DNA from: Acidobacterium sp.
GTDB taxonomy: Bacteria; Acidobacteriota; Terriglobia; Terriglobales; Acidobacteriaceae
DNA: 64,000 bases
Assembly (NCBI GenBank): GCA_003166955.1
Contig: PMUI01000049.1
Span: 10,277-74,276 of the forward strand
Direction of reading: 5' to 3'
Part shown: positions 45,086-52,736 of the stretch, in pieces
Position numbering within the stretch: position 1 is the stretch's first letter
Layout of the letters: each line of letters opens with the position of its first letter
Program-made: the position numbers and the translations under genes
Notes under the pieces: generated by a model
What the model saw: only the letters and a program-made list of their open reading frames with translations
Database searches by the model: none
Told to the model about the DNA's origin: nothing

Positions 45086-45667
45086 ATGCTGATTACCCTG
45101 CTCGATCTTGAACGCGAGCCGGTCCATCTTGACCTGAAGTTTGCTCCGGGCTCCATCGATTACGGAGACGAAGCGACGCAGACGTCGGACCTTGCGGTGA
45201 AGGGCGAGGCGGAGTTGCTGCGCGAGCATCGCGGGCCGAAGGAAGTGGTGCCCGATATTCGGACGCGGGCGAAGTGGTCGGGGACGTTTGAGGCTCCGTG
45301 CGCGCGGTGTCTGGATCCGGTGAAGCACGAGCTGGCGGGCGAATTCGATTTGCTGTTTCGGCCGCTGGGTGTCGATGCGGGTCCGTCGGAACGGGAGTTG
45401 GGGACGCCTGAAACGGAAATCGGTTATTATCAGGAAGGCGGTCTGGTACTGGAAGATGTTCTGCGGGAGCAGGTGCTGCTAAGCCTTCCGGCAAGAACAC
45501 TTTGCAGTGAGGACTGCAAGGGACTTTGCCCGCGCTGCGGACGCAATCTGAATGAGGGAGCCTGCACCTGCGAGGCCACATCGGCCGATCCGCGGTGGTC
45601 GGCGCTTTCAGATTTGCGCAGCCGGGTGGACCTGAAGACGAAAGAGACGAATAAGGTCGGACACTGA
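45086..45667 (+). CDS. DUF177 (YceD-like) protein
   Basis: A 193-residue protein; the ATG at 45086 has AAGGA at 7 nt. It shows the DUF177 layout: an N-terminal domain with FEAPCARCLDPV, then YYQEGGLVLEDVLREQVLLS, and a C-terminal zinc-ribbon-like LCSEDCKGLCPRCGRNLNEG. In bacteria this gene almost always sits before rpmF and plsX, as here. YceD has been linked to 23S rRNA accumulation in other organisms. It is the first gene of the DUF177-rpmF-plsX operon. Confidence 0.93.
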   Translation: MLITLLDLEREPVHLDLKFAPGSIDYGDEATQTSDLAVKGEAELLREHRGPKEVVPDIRTRAKWSGTFEAPCARCLDPVKHELAGEFDLLFRPLGVDAGPSERELGTPETEIGYYQEGGLVLEDVLREQVLLSLPARTLCSEDCKGLCPRCGRNLNEGACTCEATSADPRWSALSDLRSRVDLKTKETNKVGH

Positions 45668-45728
45668 AGTATTTTGCCCGGAGTTTTTGCGCTGCCTGCG
45701 CCGCCCCCGGGAGCGAAAGGAATCCGCA

Positions 45729-45914
45729 ATGCCGAATCCAAAGCGGCGCCACTCGAAGGCCCGCACCTCCACCCGCCGTGCCCATGACGCGCTGACATCG
45801 CAATCGCTGTCGGAATGCCCGAATTGCCACGAGCGGAAGCTTCCGCATCGTATTTGCCCCAAGTGTGGTTATTACAAGGGGCGCGAAGTTCTGGAAGTAA
45901 AGGAAGCCAAGTAG
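45729..45914 (+). CDS. rpmF: 50S ribosomal protein L32
   Basis: A 61-residue protein beginning MPNPKRRHSKARTSTRRAHD, with the C-terminal zinc ribbon CPNCHERKLPHRICPKCGYY (four cysteines, so the zinc-binding form of L32). The ribosome-binding site AAAGGAA precedes the ATG. It lies between DUF177 and plsX, the standard arrangement that couples ribosome and lipid synthesis genes. Confidence 0.98.
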   Translation: MPNPKRRHSKARTSTRRAHDALTSQSLSECPNCHERKLPHRICPKCGYYKGREVLEVKEAK

Positions 45915-45926
45915 CCGAAGCGCTCG

Positions 45927-46973
45927 ATGCTCACAGACATCGCTCTCGACGCCATGGGCTCGGACAAAGCTCCGGAGCCCGAGATACGAGGCGCGATTCT
46001 TGCCTGCCGCAACCTGCCGGTGCGCGTGCATCTGGTGGGGCCGGAAGACCTGCTGCGCAAGCATCTGAACGGGGTGTACGGCAGCTCGCGTCTGGCGATT
46101 TCGATCGTGCACGCCGAGGAGTATATCGGCATGGACGAGAAGGCCGCGCAGGCGGTGCGCACCAAGCGCAACAGCTCGATGCGGATCGGGCTGAAGATGG
46201 TGAAGGAGAAGCGCGCGGCGGGATTCTTCACGGCGGGCAACACCGGCGCGGGCATGGCGACGGCGAAGATGACGCTGGGAGCGCTGCCGGGTGTGGATCG
46301 GCCGGCGCTGGCCATCGTGGTGCCGACGATGTCCGGTTCGCCATGCATTCTGCTCGACGTCGGCGCCAATGTCGACTGCAAGCCGCAAAACCTGGAGCAG
46401 TTCGCGGTGATGGGGGAGCTGTATGCGCGGAGCGTGCTGCGGATTCCGCGACCGCGCGTGGGGATCCTCTCCGTTGGCGAAGAAGAAGGCAAAGGCAACG
46501 ACCTGACGCGCGAAGCGTCGCTGCTGGTGCGCAAGCTGCCCATCAACTTTATCGGGAACGTCGAGGGCCGGGATATTTACAACGGCAACTGTGACGTAAT
46601 CGTCTGCGACGGATTCGTCGGCAACGTCGCGCTGAAGACGTCGGAGGGATTGAGCCGGCTGGTGCGCGAGATGCTCAAGGTATCGCTGATGCAGACGGTG
46701 ACGGCGCAGGTGGGAGCGCTCTTGTCGCGGCGGGCGTTCAACGCATTCCGGCGCAGGCTGGATCCGTCGGAGTACGGTGGAGCCCCTCTTCTGGGCGTGC
46801 GCGGCGTCTGCATCATTGGCCACGGATCGTCGAACGACCGCGCCATCATGAACGGGATTCGGGTCGCTTCGGAATTCGCGCTGGCCGGCGTCAACGACCG
46901 GCTGGAGCGTGAGTTTGCGAGCCGTCCGGCCGCATCCGCAGACGGGCCGGACCTGCAGCTTCCGATTCAGTAG
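45927..46973 (+). CDS. plsX: Phosphate acyltransferase PlsX
   Basis: A 348-residue protein beginning MLTDIALDAMGSDKAPEPEI, the PlsX signature. Other conserved stretches are FFTAGNTGAGMATAKMTLG, CILLDVGANVDCKPQNLEQF, VGILSVGEEEGKGNDLTREA, VEGRDIYNGNCDVIVCDGFV and GVRGVCIIGHGSS. It makes acyl-phosphate from acyl-ACP for phospholipid synthesis, in the cytoplasm at the membrane. It starts 12 nt after rpmF and is the last gene of the operon. Confidence 0.97.
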   Translation: MLTDIALDAMGSDKAPEPEIRGAILACRNLPVRVHLVGPEDLLRKHLNGVYGSSRLAISIVHAEEYIGMDEKAAQAVRTKRNSSMRIGLKMVKEKRAAGFFTAGNTGAGMATAKMTLGALPGVDRPALAIVVPTMSGSPCILLDVGANVDCKPQNLEQFAVMGELYARSVLRIPRPRVGILSVGEEEGKGNDLTREASLLVRKLPINFIGNVEGRDIYNGNCDVIVCDGFVGNVALKTSEGLSRLVREMLKVSLMQTVTAQVGALLSRRAFNAFRRRLDPSEYGGAPLLGVRGVCIIGHGSSNDRAIMNGIRVASEFALAGVNDRLEREFASRPAASADGPDLQLPIQ

Positions 46974-47366
46974 AACCGGGAGCAAAAAATAAGACCGGAT
47001 GCCCGCTGTCGCACCCTGCACGCAGGCATTCGGGAGACCGCACGTTCATCGGCCTGAGGTCGGTTGTCTTCTTTCCACGCATCCCGATGACAACAAATAC
47101 GAGAACCAGGCAGGACCTGGAATGGTGGTGAGCACAGCACCTTCTTTCTGTGCGTGACTCCTGACCACCCTCCCATGCCGGCTGGCGGGCCGGTCCTTCC
47201 TCCAACTCGGCGATGGGCGGCAGGTGAGTGAACCAAGCCCACAACAATGGGGACCGCGGTCCACTTTCTGTCAGAGTAGGCGGGGTGGCGGGCGGGCTTG
47301 TCACGCCGATGTCACTTGTTTTTCGGTCTTGTGTGAATCTCCGACAAAGCGACTGCTAAGGCCGCC
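46974..47366. other. Intergenic region between convergent genes (393 nt)
   Basis: Spacer between plsX and the GH105 gene, which converge. No protein or RNA gene was recognised. A perfect 12-bp palindrome GGACCGCGGTCC lies at 47251-47262. No classical terminator with a T-run was found close to either stop codon. Confidence 0.4.
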
Positions 47367-48437
47367 CTACTTTTCCAACAGAGCCCTCGCCGTCCACAGC
47401 ACCGGGGCCTGGCCGTGAAAATCTCCAGTCTTGCGTGGGCGCGCCAGATAGTAGGCGAGGCTGTTCTGTTTGCCCGTTCCGACGCAGATATTCGTCACGT
47501 CTGCATTCTGGTCGACGAAGCCGGCGAGGGCGATCCATCCCTTGCGGGCCGCGGGGCCGTAGGTTTCTTCCGAGAGCCAGCCGCGACGGACGCCTTCAAC
47601 CATCGCAAAGGTGAACATCCCGGTGGCGGAGCTTTCTTCCCACGCCTCGGGATGATCGAGGAGCTGGCGCCAGGTTCCGTCGGGGTCTTGATCCTTCACG
47701 AGCTCCGCCATCATCTTCCGGTAGCCGGCGAGGATTTCCGCACGCTGCGGGTGATCGGCGGGGAGCGAGAGCAACATTTCGGCCATGCCTGCGGCGAACC
47801 AGCCATTGCCGCGGCCCCAGAAAAAGGGCACATCTGGCGCGTGATAGAAGAGGCCGTTCGGCTGTTGCAGCTTGCGCAGGTACGCGACCATCTCGTGGGC
47901 AGCGCGGTCGAGGTACTTGCGGTCGCCGTTCGCGCGATAGGCTTCGAGCTGCAGGATCTCCAGCATGTACATGTCGTCGACCCAGTAGCGGGTTTCGCCG
48001 GAGAGGCCGTCGGGCTGAGGATGGCTCCACTGGCGATCGGCGAAGCGGAGGCCGGCCATCTGGGCCGCTGCGTCTTTGGTCTCGATGAAGATTTGGAGAG
48101 GAACGATGCCGAAGATCTCGAAGTCGACGTGTTCTTTGTCGGGGATGTAGCTGGCGAACTGCGGGGTGAGGAGACGCTGATAGCGTTCCCGCAGCTGCGA
48201 CTCGAGCGCCGTTCTGCCGGTGGCTTCGGCGTATTTGAGCGCGCCGTACCAGGTGCAGACTTCAGAATAGTGGATGGTATTTGTGTACGGGCTGGTTACA
48301 AAATGGGCGGCTACGCGATCCGCGACGGCGCGGGGATCGGCGTTCTCGGGCCAGTCCTGAAAGTATTTTTGTTGCGCGAGGGCGGTCGTCGTGCAGGTGG
48401 CAGCGAGACACGCGAGCGCGAATATCTGTGGGCGCAT
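47367..48437 (-). CDS. Secreted GH88/GH105 unsaturated uronyl hydrolase
   Basis: A 356-residue protein with a signal peptide (ending TALAQ). The (alpha/alpha)6 barrel carries GH105 hallmarks: YWVDDMYMLEILQLEAYRA (catalytic Asp region), DVPFFWGRGNGWFAAGMAEM and HPEAWEESSATGMFTFAMVE. These enzymes hydrolyse the unsaturated galacturonyl residue left by rhamnogalacturonan lyases. With the GH78 rhamnosidase this suggests pectin degradation. It is transcribed leftward and stands alone. Confidence 0.9.
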   Translation of the reverse strand: MRPQIFALACLAATCTTTALAQQKYFQDWPENADPRAVADRVAAHFVTSPYTNTIHYSEVCTWYGALKYAEATGRTALESQLRERYQRLLTPQFASYIPDKEHVDFEIFGIVPLQIFIETKDAAAQMAGLRFADRQWSHPQPDGLSGETRYWVDDMYMLEILQLEAYRANGDRKYLDRAAHEMVAYLRKLQQPNGLFYHAPDVPFFWGRGNGWFAAGMAEMLLSLPADHPQRAEILAGYRKMMAELVKDQDPDGTWRQLLDHPEAWEESSATGMFTFAMVEGVRRGWLSEETYGPAARKGWIALAGFVDQNADVTNICVGTGKQNSLAYYLARPRKTGDFHGQAPVLWTARALLEK

Positions 48438-48512
48438 GCTGATTTCCTCCAGGCCAGGTTGAGCGACGACGCAGCGCCTTGCCAGAGACCGAGCAATTAT
48501 AAGCAGCTGGAT

Positions 48513-49877
48513 CTATGCAGCGGTTGTGCCGCGCAGGCCGTCCGCAGTGAGAGCAGTGATGTGCGCGGCGACGAGGCGATTCGCGGGGATTTCTTTATCG
48601 ATCGTGAGCTTGAGGAAGTTGTCGGTGACGGCGTGTGTCGTTGCACCGGGGCCGGGCTCAACCGTCACAGCGGACAGCGCGCGACCGACGAATCCCGTGC
48701 GGAAGGCGCGGAATTTCTCGGCAATCAGGCCGCGGAGCGCCGCCATCCGCTGCTGGGCGGCGCGCACTGGAACCGGATTCTGACGATGCAGTTCCCACGC
48801 GGGCGTACCGGGGCGCGCGGAAAACGGGAAGAGATGCAAGTAGGTGAAGGGCTGCGCGGCGATGAAGTCGTAGCTCTCACGGAAGAGGGCGTCGGTTTCG
48901 CCGGGGAATCCGATCATGACGTCGGCGCCGATTGCAGCGTCGGGCAGAAGCTCACGGATCGCCGCGAGACGCTCGGCATAGTGCCATGGACGATAGCGGC
49001 GATACATGCGGCGCAGAATCGCGTCGGAGCCGGACTGGAGCGGCAGGTGTGCGTGCCGCGCCAGCCGAGGATGTTCGCCGCTCGCGAATTCACGGTAGAG
49101 CGCGAGCAAATCTTGGGACCAGTCCATCGGCTCGATTGAACTCAGGCGAAGACGCGGGAGTGCGGTCTCCATCAGGATTGCGGCCACGAGGTCCTCGAAT
49201 CGCTGCGCTGGTTCGAAGTCGCGCCCCCAGCGCCCGAGGTTGATTCCGGAAAGGATCAGCTCTTTCCCATCCTGGCCGACGAAGCTGCGGACATTGTCGA
49301 GGCAAGTTGCCAGCGCGACCGAGCGCGAGTGTCCGCGCGTGGTCGGGATGATGCAAAACGAGCAGCGATTGCCACAGCCGTCCTGCACCTTCAGGTTTGG
49401 GCGGGTCTGTTGCGCATCGGCGGCAAAGGGGAGCGTAGCGAACTCGGTATGAGCGAAGGCGTCGTCGTGAAGGATTTTCGGCGCGAGCGAGCCGATCGGA
49501 ACAAAGCCTTCTGTCGTAACTGCGACCGGCATCTCACCCGCAAACTGCAAAGCCATTTCCGCAACCATGGCCTTATGGCTGTTGCCGATCACCGCGTCGA
49601 CCTCAACCAGCGCAGCGAGTTCCTGGGGGGCGCGCTGGGCATAACAGCCGGTGACGATGACGCGCGCATCCGGGTTCTGGCGGCGGACGCGGCGCACGTA
49701 CGCGCGGGCCTGGCGGTCGGCTTCGGCTGTGACGCTGCAAGTGTTTACAATGACAACACTCGCGGTGGCAGGTCGATCGGCGGGCGAAAGCCCGTTGTGG
49801 CGCAGGTTGGCGGCAATCGCTTCACCGTCGGCGCGGCTTGCGCGGCAGCCGAAGTTTTCGACGTGGTATTCTGCCAC
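48513..49877 (-). CDS. mtaB: tRNA t6A37 methylthiotransferase MtaB
   Basis: A 454-residue radical-SAM methylthiotransferase. The N-terminal UPF0004 domain has cysteines in VENFGCRASRADG, VNTCSVT and VTGCYAQR for one [4Fe-4S] cluster. The radical SAM motif is DGCGNRCSFCIIPTTRG, then the barrel with SGINLGRWGRDF and ADVMIGFPGETD. A C-terminal TRAM-like domain (SAVTVEPGPGATTHAV) ends it. It converts t6A37 to ms2t6A37 in tRNA. The MtaB subgroup is favoured over MiaB and RimO by the N-terminal GCRxxxxD pattern. It is divergent from the response regulator gene. Confidence 0.93.
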   Translation of the reverse strand: MAEYHVENFGCRASRADGEAIAANLRHNGLSPADRPATASVVIVNTCSVTAEADRQARAYVRRVRRQNPDARVIVTGCYAQRAPQELAALVEVDAVIGNSHKAMVAEMALQFAGEMPVAVTTEGFVPIGSLAPKILHDDAFAHTEFATLPFAADAQQTRPNLKVQDGCGNRCSFCIIPTTRGHSRSVALATCLDNVRSFVGQDGKELILSGINLGRWGRDFEPAQRFEDLVAAILMETALPRLRLSSIEPMDWSQDLLALYREFASGEHPRLARHAHLPLQSGSDAILRRMYRRYRPWHYAERLAAIRELLPDAAIGADVMIGFPGETDALFRESYDFIAAQPFTYLHLFPFSARPGTPAWELHRQNPVPVRAAQQRMAALRGLIAEKFRAFRTGFVGRALSAVTVEPGPGATTHAVTDNFLKLTIDKEIPANRLVAAHITALTADGLRGTTAA

Positions 49878-49996
49878 GTTGCTCAGTGTATCAATGGGGG
49901 ACGAGGAGGGTCCGGCGGTGCTGGATTCGACGCGGCCCTGAAGCTCTTTTCATACTTTTTGGTGTACGATCCAGCGATGGGACCCAGGAGTTCGAT

Positions 49997-50458
49997 ATGA
50001 AACGACGCATTCTTTTGGTCGATGACGACGTTGCGATTTTGCTGACTTTGAAAGCGGTGCTCGAAATCAGTGGGTTCGAGGTGCAGACCGCGGCCTCGGC
50101 GCGCGAAGCCAAGCAGAAGCTGAAGTCGAACGAATACCACATGGTGATCACCGATCTCCGGATGGAGAGCGAGACGGCCGGCGAAGAAGTCGCCGCGGCG
50201 GCGAAGAAGGCGGCGAATCGGCCGGCGGTGGCGATGCTGACGGCGTATCCGCCGAAGGATGCGGACTGGGTGACGACGTCGTACATGGACAAGGTTCTGG
50301 TGAAGCCAATGAATACGCAGGATCTGCTGCGGCAGATTGAAGCCATGCTGGTGGCGCACGAGGACAAGAAGCGGAAAGAGAGCGACACGAAGCTCCGCGC
50401 TCTGACCGCAGCCTCGGCGGTTGCCAAGAAGCCGCGCAAACTGGCTGACGCGCGGTAA
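49997..50458 (+). CDS. Stand-alone receiver-domain response regulator with basic tail
   Basis: A 153-residue protein starting at the ATG 49997 (CAGGAG 7 nt upstream; the frame is open earlier but unsupported). The receiver begins MKRRILLVDDDVAILLTLKA, has the phospho-acceptor in HMVITDLRMESETAGEEV, and VAMLTAYPP and VLVKPMNTQDL for the switch Thr and Lys. After the receiver there is only a ~35-residue Lys/Ala-rich tail (AHEDKKRKESDTKLRAL and KKPRKLADAR), which could bind nucleic acid or mediate contacts. No kinase is adjacent. Confidence 0.92.
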   Translation: MKRRILLVDDDVAILLTLKAVLEISGFEVQTAASAREAKQKLKSNEYHMVITDLRMESETAGEEVAAAAKKAANRPAVAMLTAYPPKDADWVTTSYMDKVLVKPMNTQDLLRQIEAMLVAHEDKKRKESDTKLRALTAASAVAKKPRKLADAR

Positions 50459-50562
50459 AGCGGGCAACAGGGAACAGCGGGCGGGCGCGGCACACGATCC
50501 GCCTGCGAACAAACTGAACGATGCGGGGGGGGGCCGAGCCGCGGCAGAGCGATTCGGTGAAG

Positions 50563-50853
50563 CTAGCTGGCCTGGCTGATGACCCGCTTCTGCTGGAAAC
50601 AACCGCGGCAGAGGACCGGTCGCCCCTGGGTGGGCTTGAAGGGGACCGTGGTCTCCGTTCCGCATTCCGAGCAGACGGTACGCGTTTCCGGACGGGCAGA
50701 GCCTGAGCCGGAAGCGCGTTTGGCCTTGCACTGCTTGCAGCGTTTCGGATCGTTCTTGAACTGTTTATCGAAGAAGAAGAGTTGTTCGCCGGCTGTGAAG
50801 ACGAAATCGGTCCCGCAGTCGGCACACTTGAGAACTTTGTCTACGAAGTCCAT
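50563..50853 (-). CDS. Double zinc-ribbon protein (96 aa)
   Basis: The ATG at 50853 opens MDFVDKVLKCADCGTDFVFT; the upstream in-frame sequence is unsupported. Two zinc ribbons follow one another. The first pairs CADC with RCKQCKAKR (zf-trcl type, with the conserved GEQLFFFDKQFKNDPKRC). The second pairs VCSECGTETTVPFKP with GRPVLCRGCFQQKR, a CxxC-x17-CxxC type common in Acidobacteria and Deltaproteobacteria. A Ser/Gly-rich linker joins them. It should be a cytoplasmic nucleic-acid- or protein-binding factor; the function is unknown. Confidence 0.85.
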   Translation of the reverse strand: MDFVDKVLKCADCGTDFVFTAGEQLFFFDKQFKNDPKRCKQCKAKRASGSGSARPETRTVCSECGTETTVPFKPTQGRPVLCRGCFQQKRVISQAS

Positions 50854-51285
50854 GTCCCGTTTCCCTCGCCTTTGCCCGAAGCACCCGTGCTTGCGACGCC
50901 TGAGTGGTAGCGCGCCCGGATCGCCCGGCACCTTCTGATGCCGGCTTGCTGCGACACGCCGGTCTTGCGCCGGCATGGTACTTCCTGAATTGGATAAGGG
51001 GCCCTGGTGGCAGCAGCGAGTCCTGCGGTCCGTTCAGGATTCGACGTTCCTGGGCGAATCATCTCTCTGAAACTGCCGAGCCGCGGACGAACTGCGGCTC
51101 AAAACTGCACCGGCGAAACGCCGGAAACTCCGCCCATGGCGGACGGAGTAAGAAGAGTTAAAGCCGGCCTGCGTCCCAGAGGCTCCATGAGCGATTCTGA
51201 GGGTTGGTCCTCCACCCTGGCATGTATACACCAGAGATCAGATCTGGTCGGAGTCTGGGGACCTGAACAGACCGGCTCGGGTTAG
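50854..51285. other. Intergenic region with hairpin cluster (432 nt)
   Basis: Spacer between rpsU and the double zinc-ribbon gene, both leftward. It contains GAGCCGC/GCGGCTC (51078-51100), CCGGCG-AAA-CGCCGG (51110-51124) and ACTCCG/CGGAGT (about 51127-51150). Another GC-rich set containing GCCGGC repeats lies at about 50938-50975. No coding sequence was recognised. It may be a structured leader of the zinc-ribbon gene or an rpsU terminator region. Confidence 0.4.
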
Positions 51286-51483
51286 TTAGTCCTGCTCTTT
51301 ACGTGCTTTCTTACGATTCCGCTTGCGCGCGAGTGCTTCTTTCACGCGTCGCTTTTCGCCGGGCTTGAGGTAGAAGGAATGACGTTTGACTTCCTTAATA
51401 ATGTCTTCCTGCTGGACCTTGCGCTTAAACCGGCGCAACGCATTTTCAAGCGGCTCGCCTTCCTGAATGCGAACCTCCGCCAA
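51286..51483 (-). CDS. rpsU: 30S ribosomal protein S21
   Basis: A 65-residue basic protein: MAEVRIQEGEPLENALRRFK, then VQQEDIIKEVKRHSFYLKPG and a Lys/Arg-rich C-terminus. Length and sequence fit bacterial S21. The ribosome-binding site GGAGGTG lies about 14 nt before the ATG. It is transcribed alone leftward; no dnaG or gatB-like neighbour is present. Confidence 0.97.
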   Translation of the reverse strand: MAEVRIQEGEPLENALRRFKRKVQQEDIIKEVKRHSFYLKPGEKRRVKEALARKRNRKKARKEQD

Positions 51484-51746
51484 AGAAATACACCTCCAGA
51501 CGACCCACGCTGGGCATGGACCAGATTACAGGAAATCGGGGTAAATAAGCCATAAAGAAGGCCGGTGGGTTTGCCCGGCTGTAACGTCAACAAGCGCCAC
51601 AGGGCAGACTAACCCGACCTATCAGATCGATAGGGGACAGACGGGTTTGCCTTGCCGGAGTTTCATATCATTGGGTCAAAAATCCGGCTACCTGTCGACA
51701 TTCTAATGGAGCATGGGTTATCTGTAGAAATTCAACAGGAGGGCGC

Positions 51747-51957
51747 ATGGGCGAAGGCAGGCCGGATGTGCTCCGGCCCACCGCGGGCGCGGCGGGGACC
51801 CCAATGAATCACCCCACGCGGCATAGTGCCGCCGACGTGGGGGCGCAGCGGTGGGTCTGGCGGCAGGGACTTGCGTGGCATTAGGGCTGACGCAGCTGCT
51901 GCGGAGCCAATTGTATGAGGTGCGGGCGGATGATCCGCTCGTGTGCGCCTGTTCGCT
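51747..51957 (+). pseudogene. Relic: PadR 5' end joined to an ADOP-type permease fragment
   Basis: A good AGGAGG ribosome-binding site and ATG at 51747 open a 45-codon frame that includes MNHPTRHSAADVGA, a copy of the N-terminus of the PadR relic on the other strand, and stops at 51882. In another frame, from 51851, the translation VGLAAGTCVALGLTQLLRSQ continuing through LYEVRADDPLV matches the last transmembrane segment region of acidobacterial FtsX/MacB-like permeases. The similarity ends near 51950 where the minus-strand PadR fragment begins. These are broken gene pieces, not a functional gene. Confidence 0.65.
51804..51841 (+). repeat. 38-bp inverted repeat, left copy
   Basis: ATGAATCACCCCACGCGGCA starts this copy. 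Its reverse complement recurs at 52061-52098 with one mismatch over 38 bp. It corresponds to the first codons of a PadR gene, so two PadR 5' ends face each other about 220 bp apart. Confidence 0.8.
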
Positions 51958-52188
51958 GATCTGCTCGATCCGCCGCGCGATTCCGTAGCCGTGTTGCGGC
52001 CCCATCGTTTCCAGAGTCTTCAGGACCATCAGGTCCAGGGTTCCCTGCAGCATCGGGGCACCCACGTCGGCGGCACCATGCCGCGTGGGGTGATTCATCG
52101 GGGCCCGTTGAACGCCGAGGGCTGTTCTTAACTCCGCCCGGAGCGCCTCGACAGGATTCACTGATGCCGCCAGGAGCGCCGGGCGGAG
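51940..52188 (-). pseudogene. Relic: ADOP permease C-terminus followed by PadR regulator N-terminus
   Basis: Reading leftward, LRPALLAASVNPVEALRAE (52188-52132) is the typical C-terminal end of an FtsX/MacB-type permease. It is followed by MNHPTRHGAADVGAPM and LQGTLDLMVLKTLETMGPQH plus GYGIARRIEQISEQAH (52098-51940), the first half of a PadR-family repressor. After EQAH the PadR sequence stops abruptly and permease sequence of the opposite strand begins. An open frame runs through it all, but the product would be a chimera of fragments. Acidobacterial permeases of this kind normally have PadR directly upstream, so this looks like a decayed and rearranged locus. Confidence 0.7.
52061..52098 (-). 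repeat. 38-bp inverted repeat, right copy
   Basis: Inverted copy of 51804-51841 with a single C/T difference. It carries the start of the minus-strand PadR relic. Confidence 0.8.
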
Positions 52189-52292
52189 AGTTGCGATGGT
52201 AGGCCTGAGCGGTCGCACGCCGGGCGTTCCGCCATGCCCGGCTTTCCAGGTGGTAGGCTCAGGAAGGACCGCCCCCGTGTCCCGACGCACCG

Positions 52293-52368
<76 letters not shown>

Positions 52369-52736
52369 GACTCATCCCGAAAAGGCCGCCCGTCGCAGCC
52401 CTCCCAGGGCGTTCCCTTGTCCGGCGCCTAGCCACTGCTGCTTTTCCAGTGCGGTTTTCTGTGGAAATCCAAAACCTGCGGTAACCCCCGCTGCCTCTGT
52501 TGTTTCCCGATCTGACCCACCTGTGGAGGGGTAACGCAAAAGTACCACGGAGAAATTACCAAAGTAATTTTTGATGGTGACTTGCCGTGCTATGTTGGCA
52601 CCATATTGGTAACGGGGACTGACTTACAGGCAGCTCGGTGGCCGATCCGATTGAGTCAGGAGCTTTCCCCGCTGCCCTCTGCGTCTTCCGCTCGCCCGCC
52701 TGCGGAACCCGGCAGAGAGATTACGACGAGGATTCT
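52369..52736 (+). other. Upstream region of the NHL/Ig-like giant gene (368 nt)
   Basis: No gene was recognised. The AT-richer part 52530-52610 contains a perfect dyad (see 52553-52570) and several GGTAAC repeats (52479, 52530, 52608). The promoter of the downstream giant secreted protein is expected here. Confidence 0.45.
52553..52570. promoter_or_regulatory. Perfect inverted repeat, candidate operator
   Basis: AAATTAC-CAAA-GTAATTT is a perfect 7-bp dyad in an otherwise GC-rich region. Its right edge abuts TTTTTGATGG, and TATGTT at 52591-52596 could be a -10 element, so a bound regulator would overlap the -35 region of the giant secreted protein gene. Confidence 0.5.

Noticed and set aside
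45093-47021. 642-codon open frame on the minus strand
   Set aside because: It runs opposite DUF177, rpmF and plsX, which are certain genes. The product is Arg/His-rich without any family pattern, an effect of high GC.
47251-47262. GGACCGCGGTCC palindrome as an operator
   Set aside because: It lies between two converging genes, far from any start codon; likely chance or a minor structure.
51769-51783. CTCCGGCCCACC similar to the tRNA 3' end, possible attachment site
   Set aside because: Only about 12 bp with a gap, no integrase or phage genes nearby; too short to support an att site.
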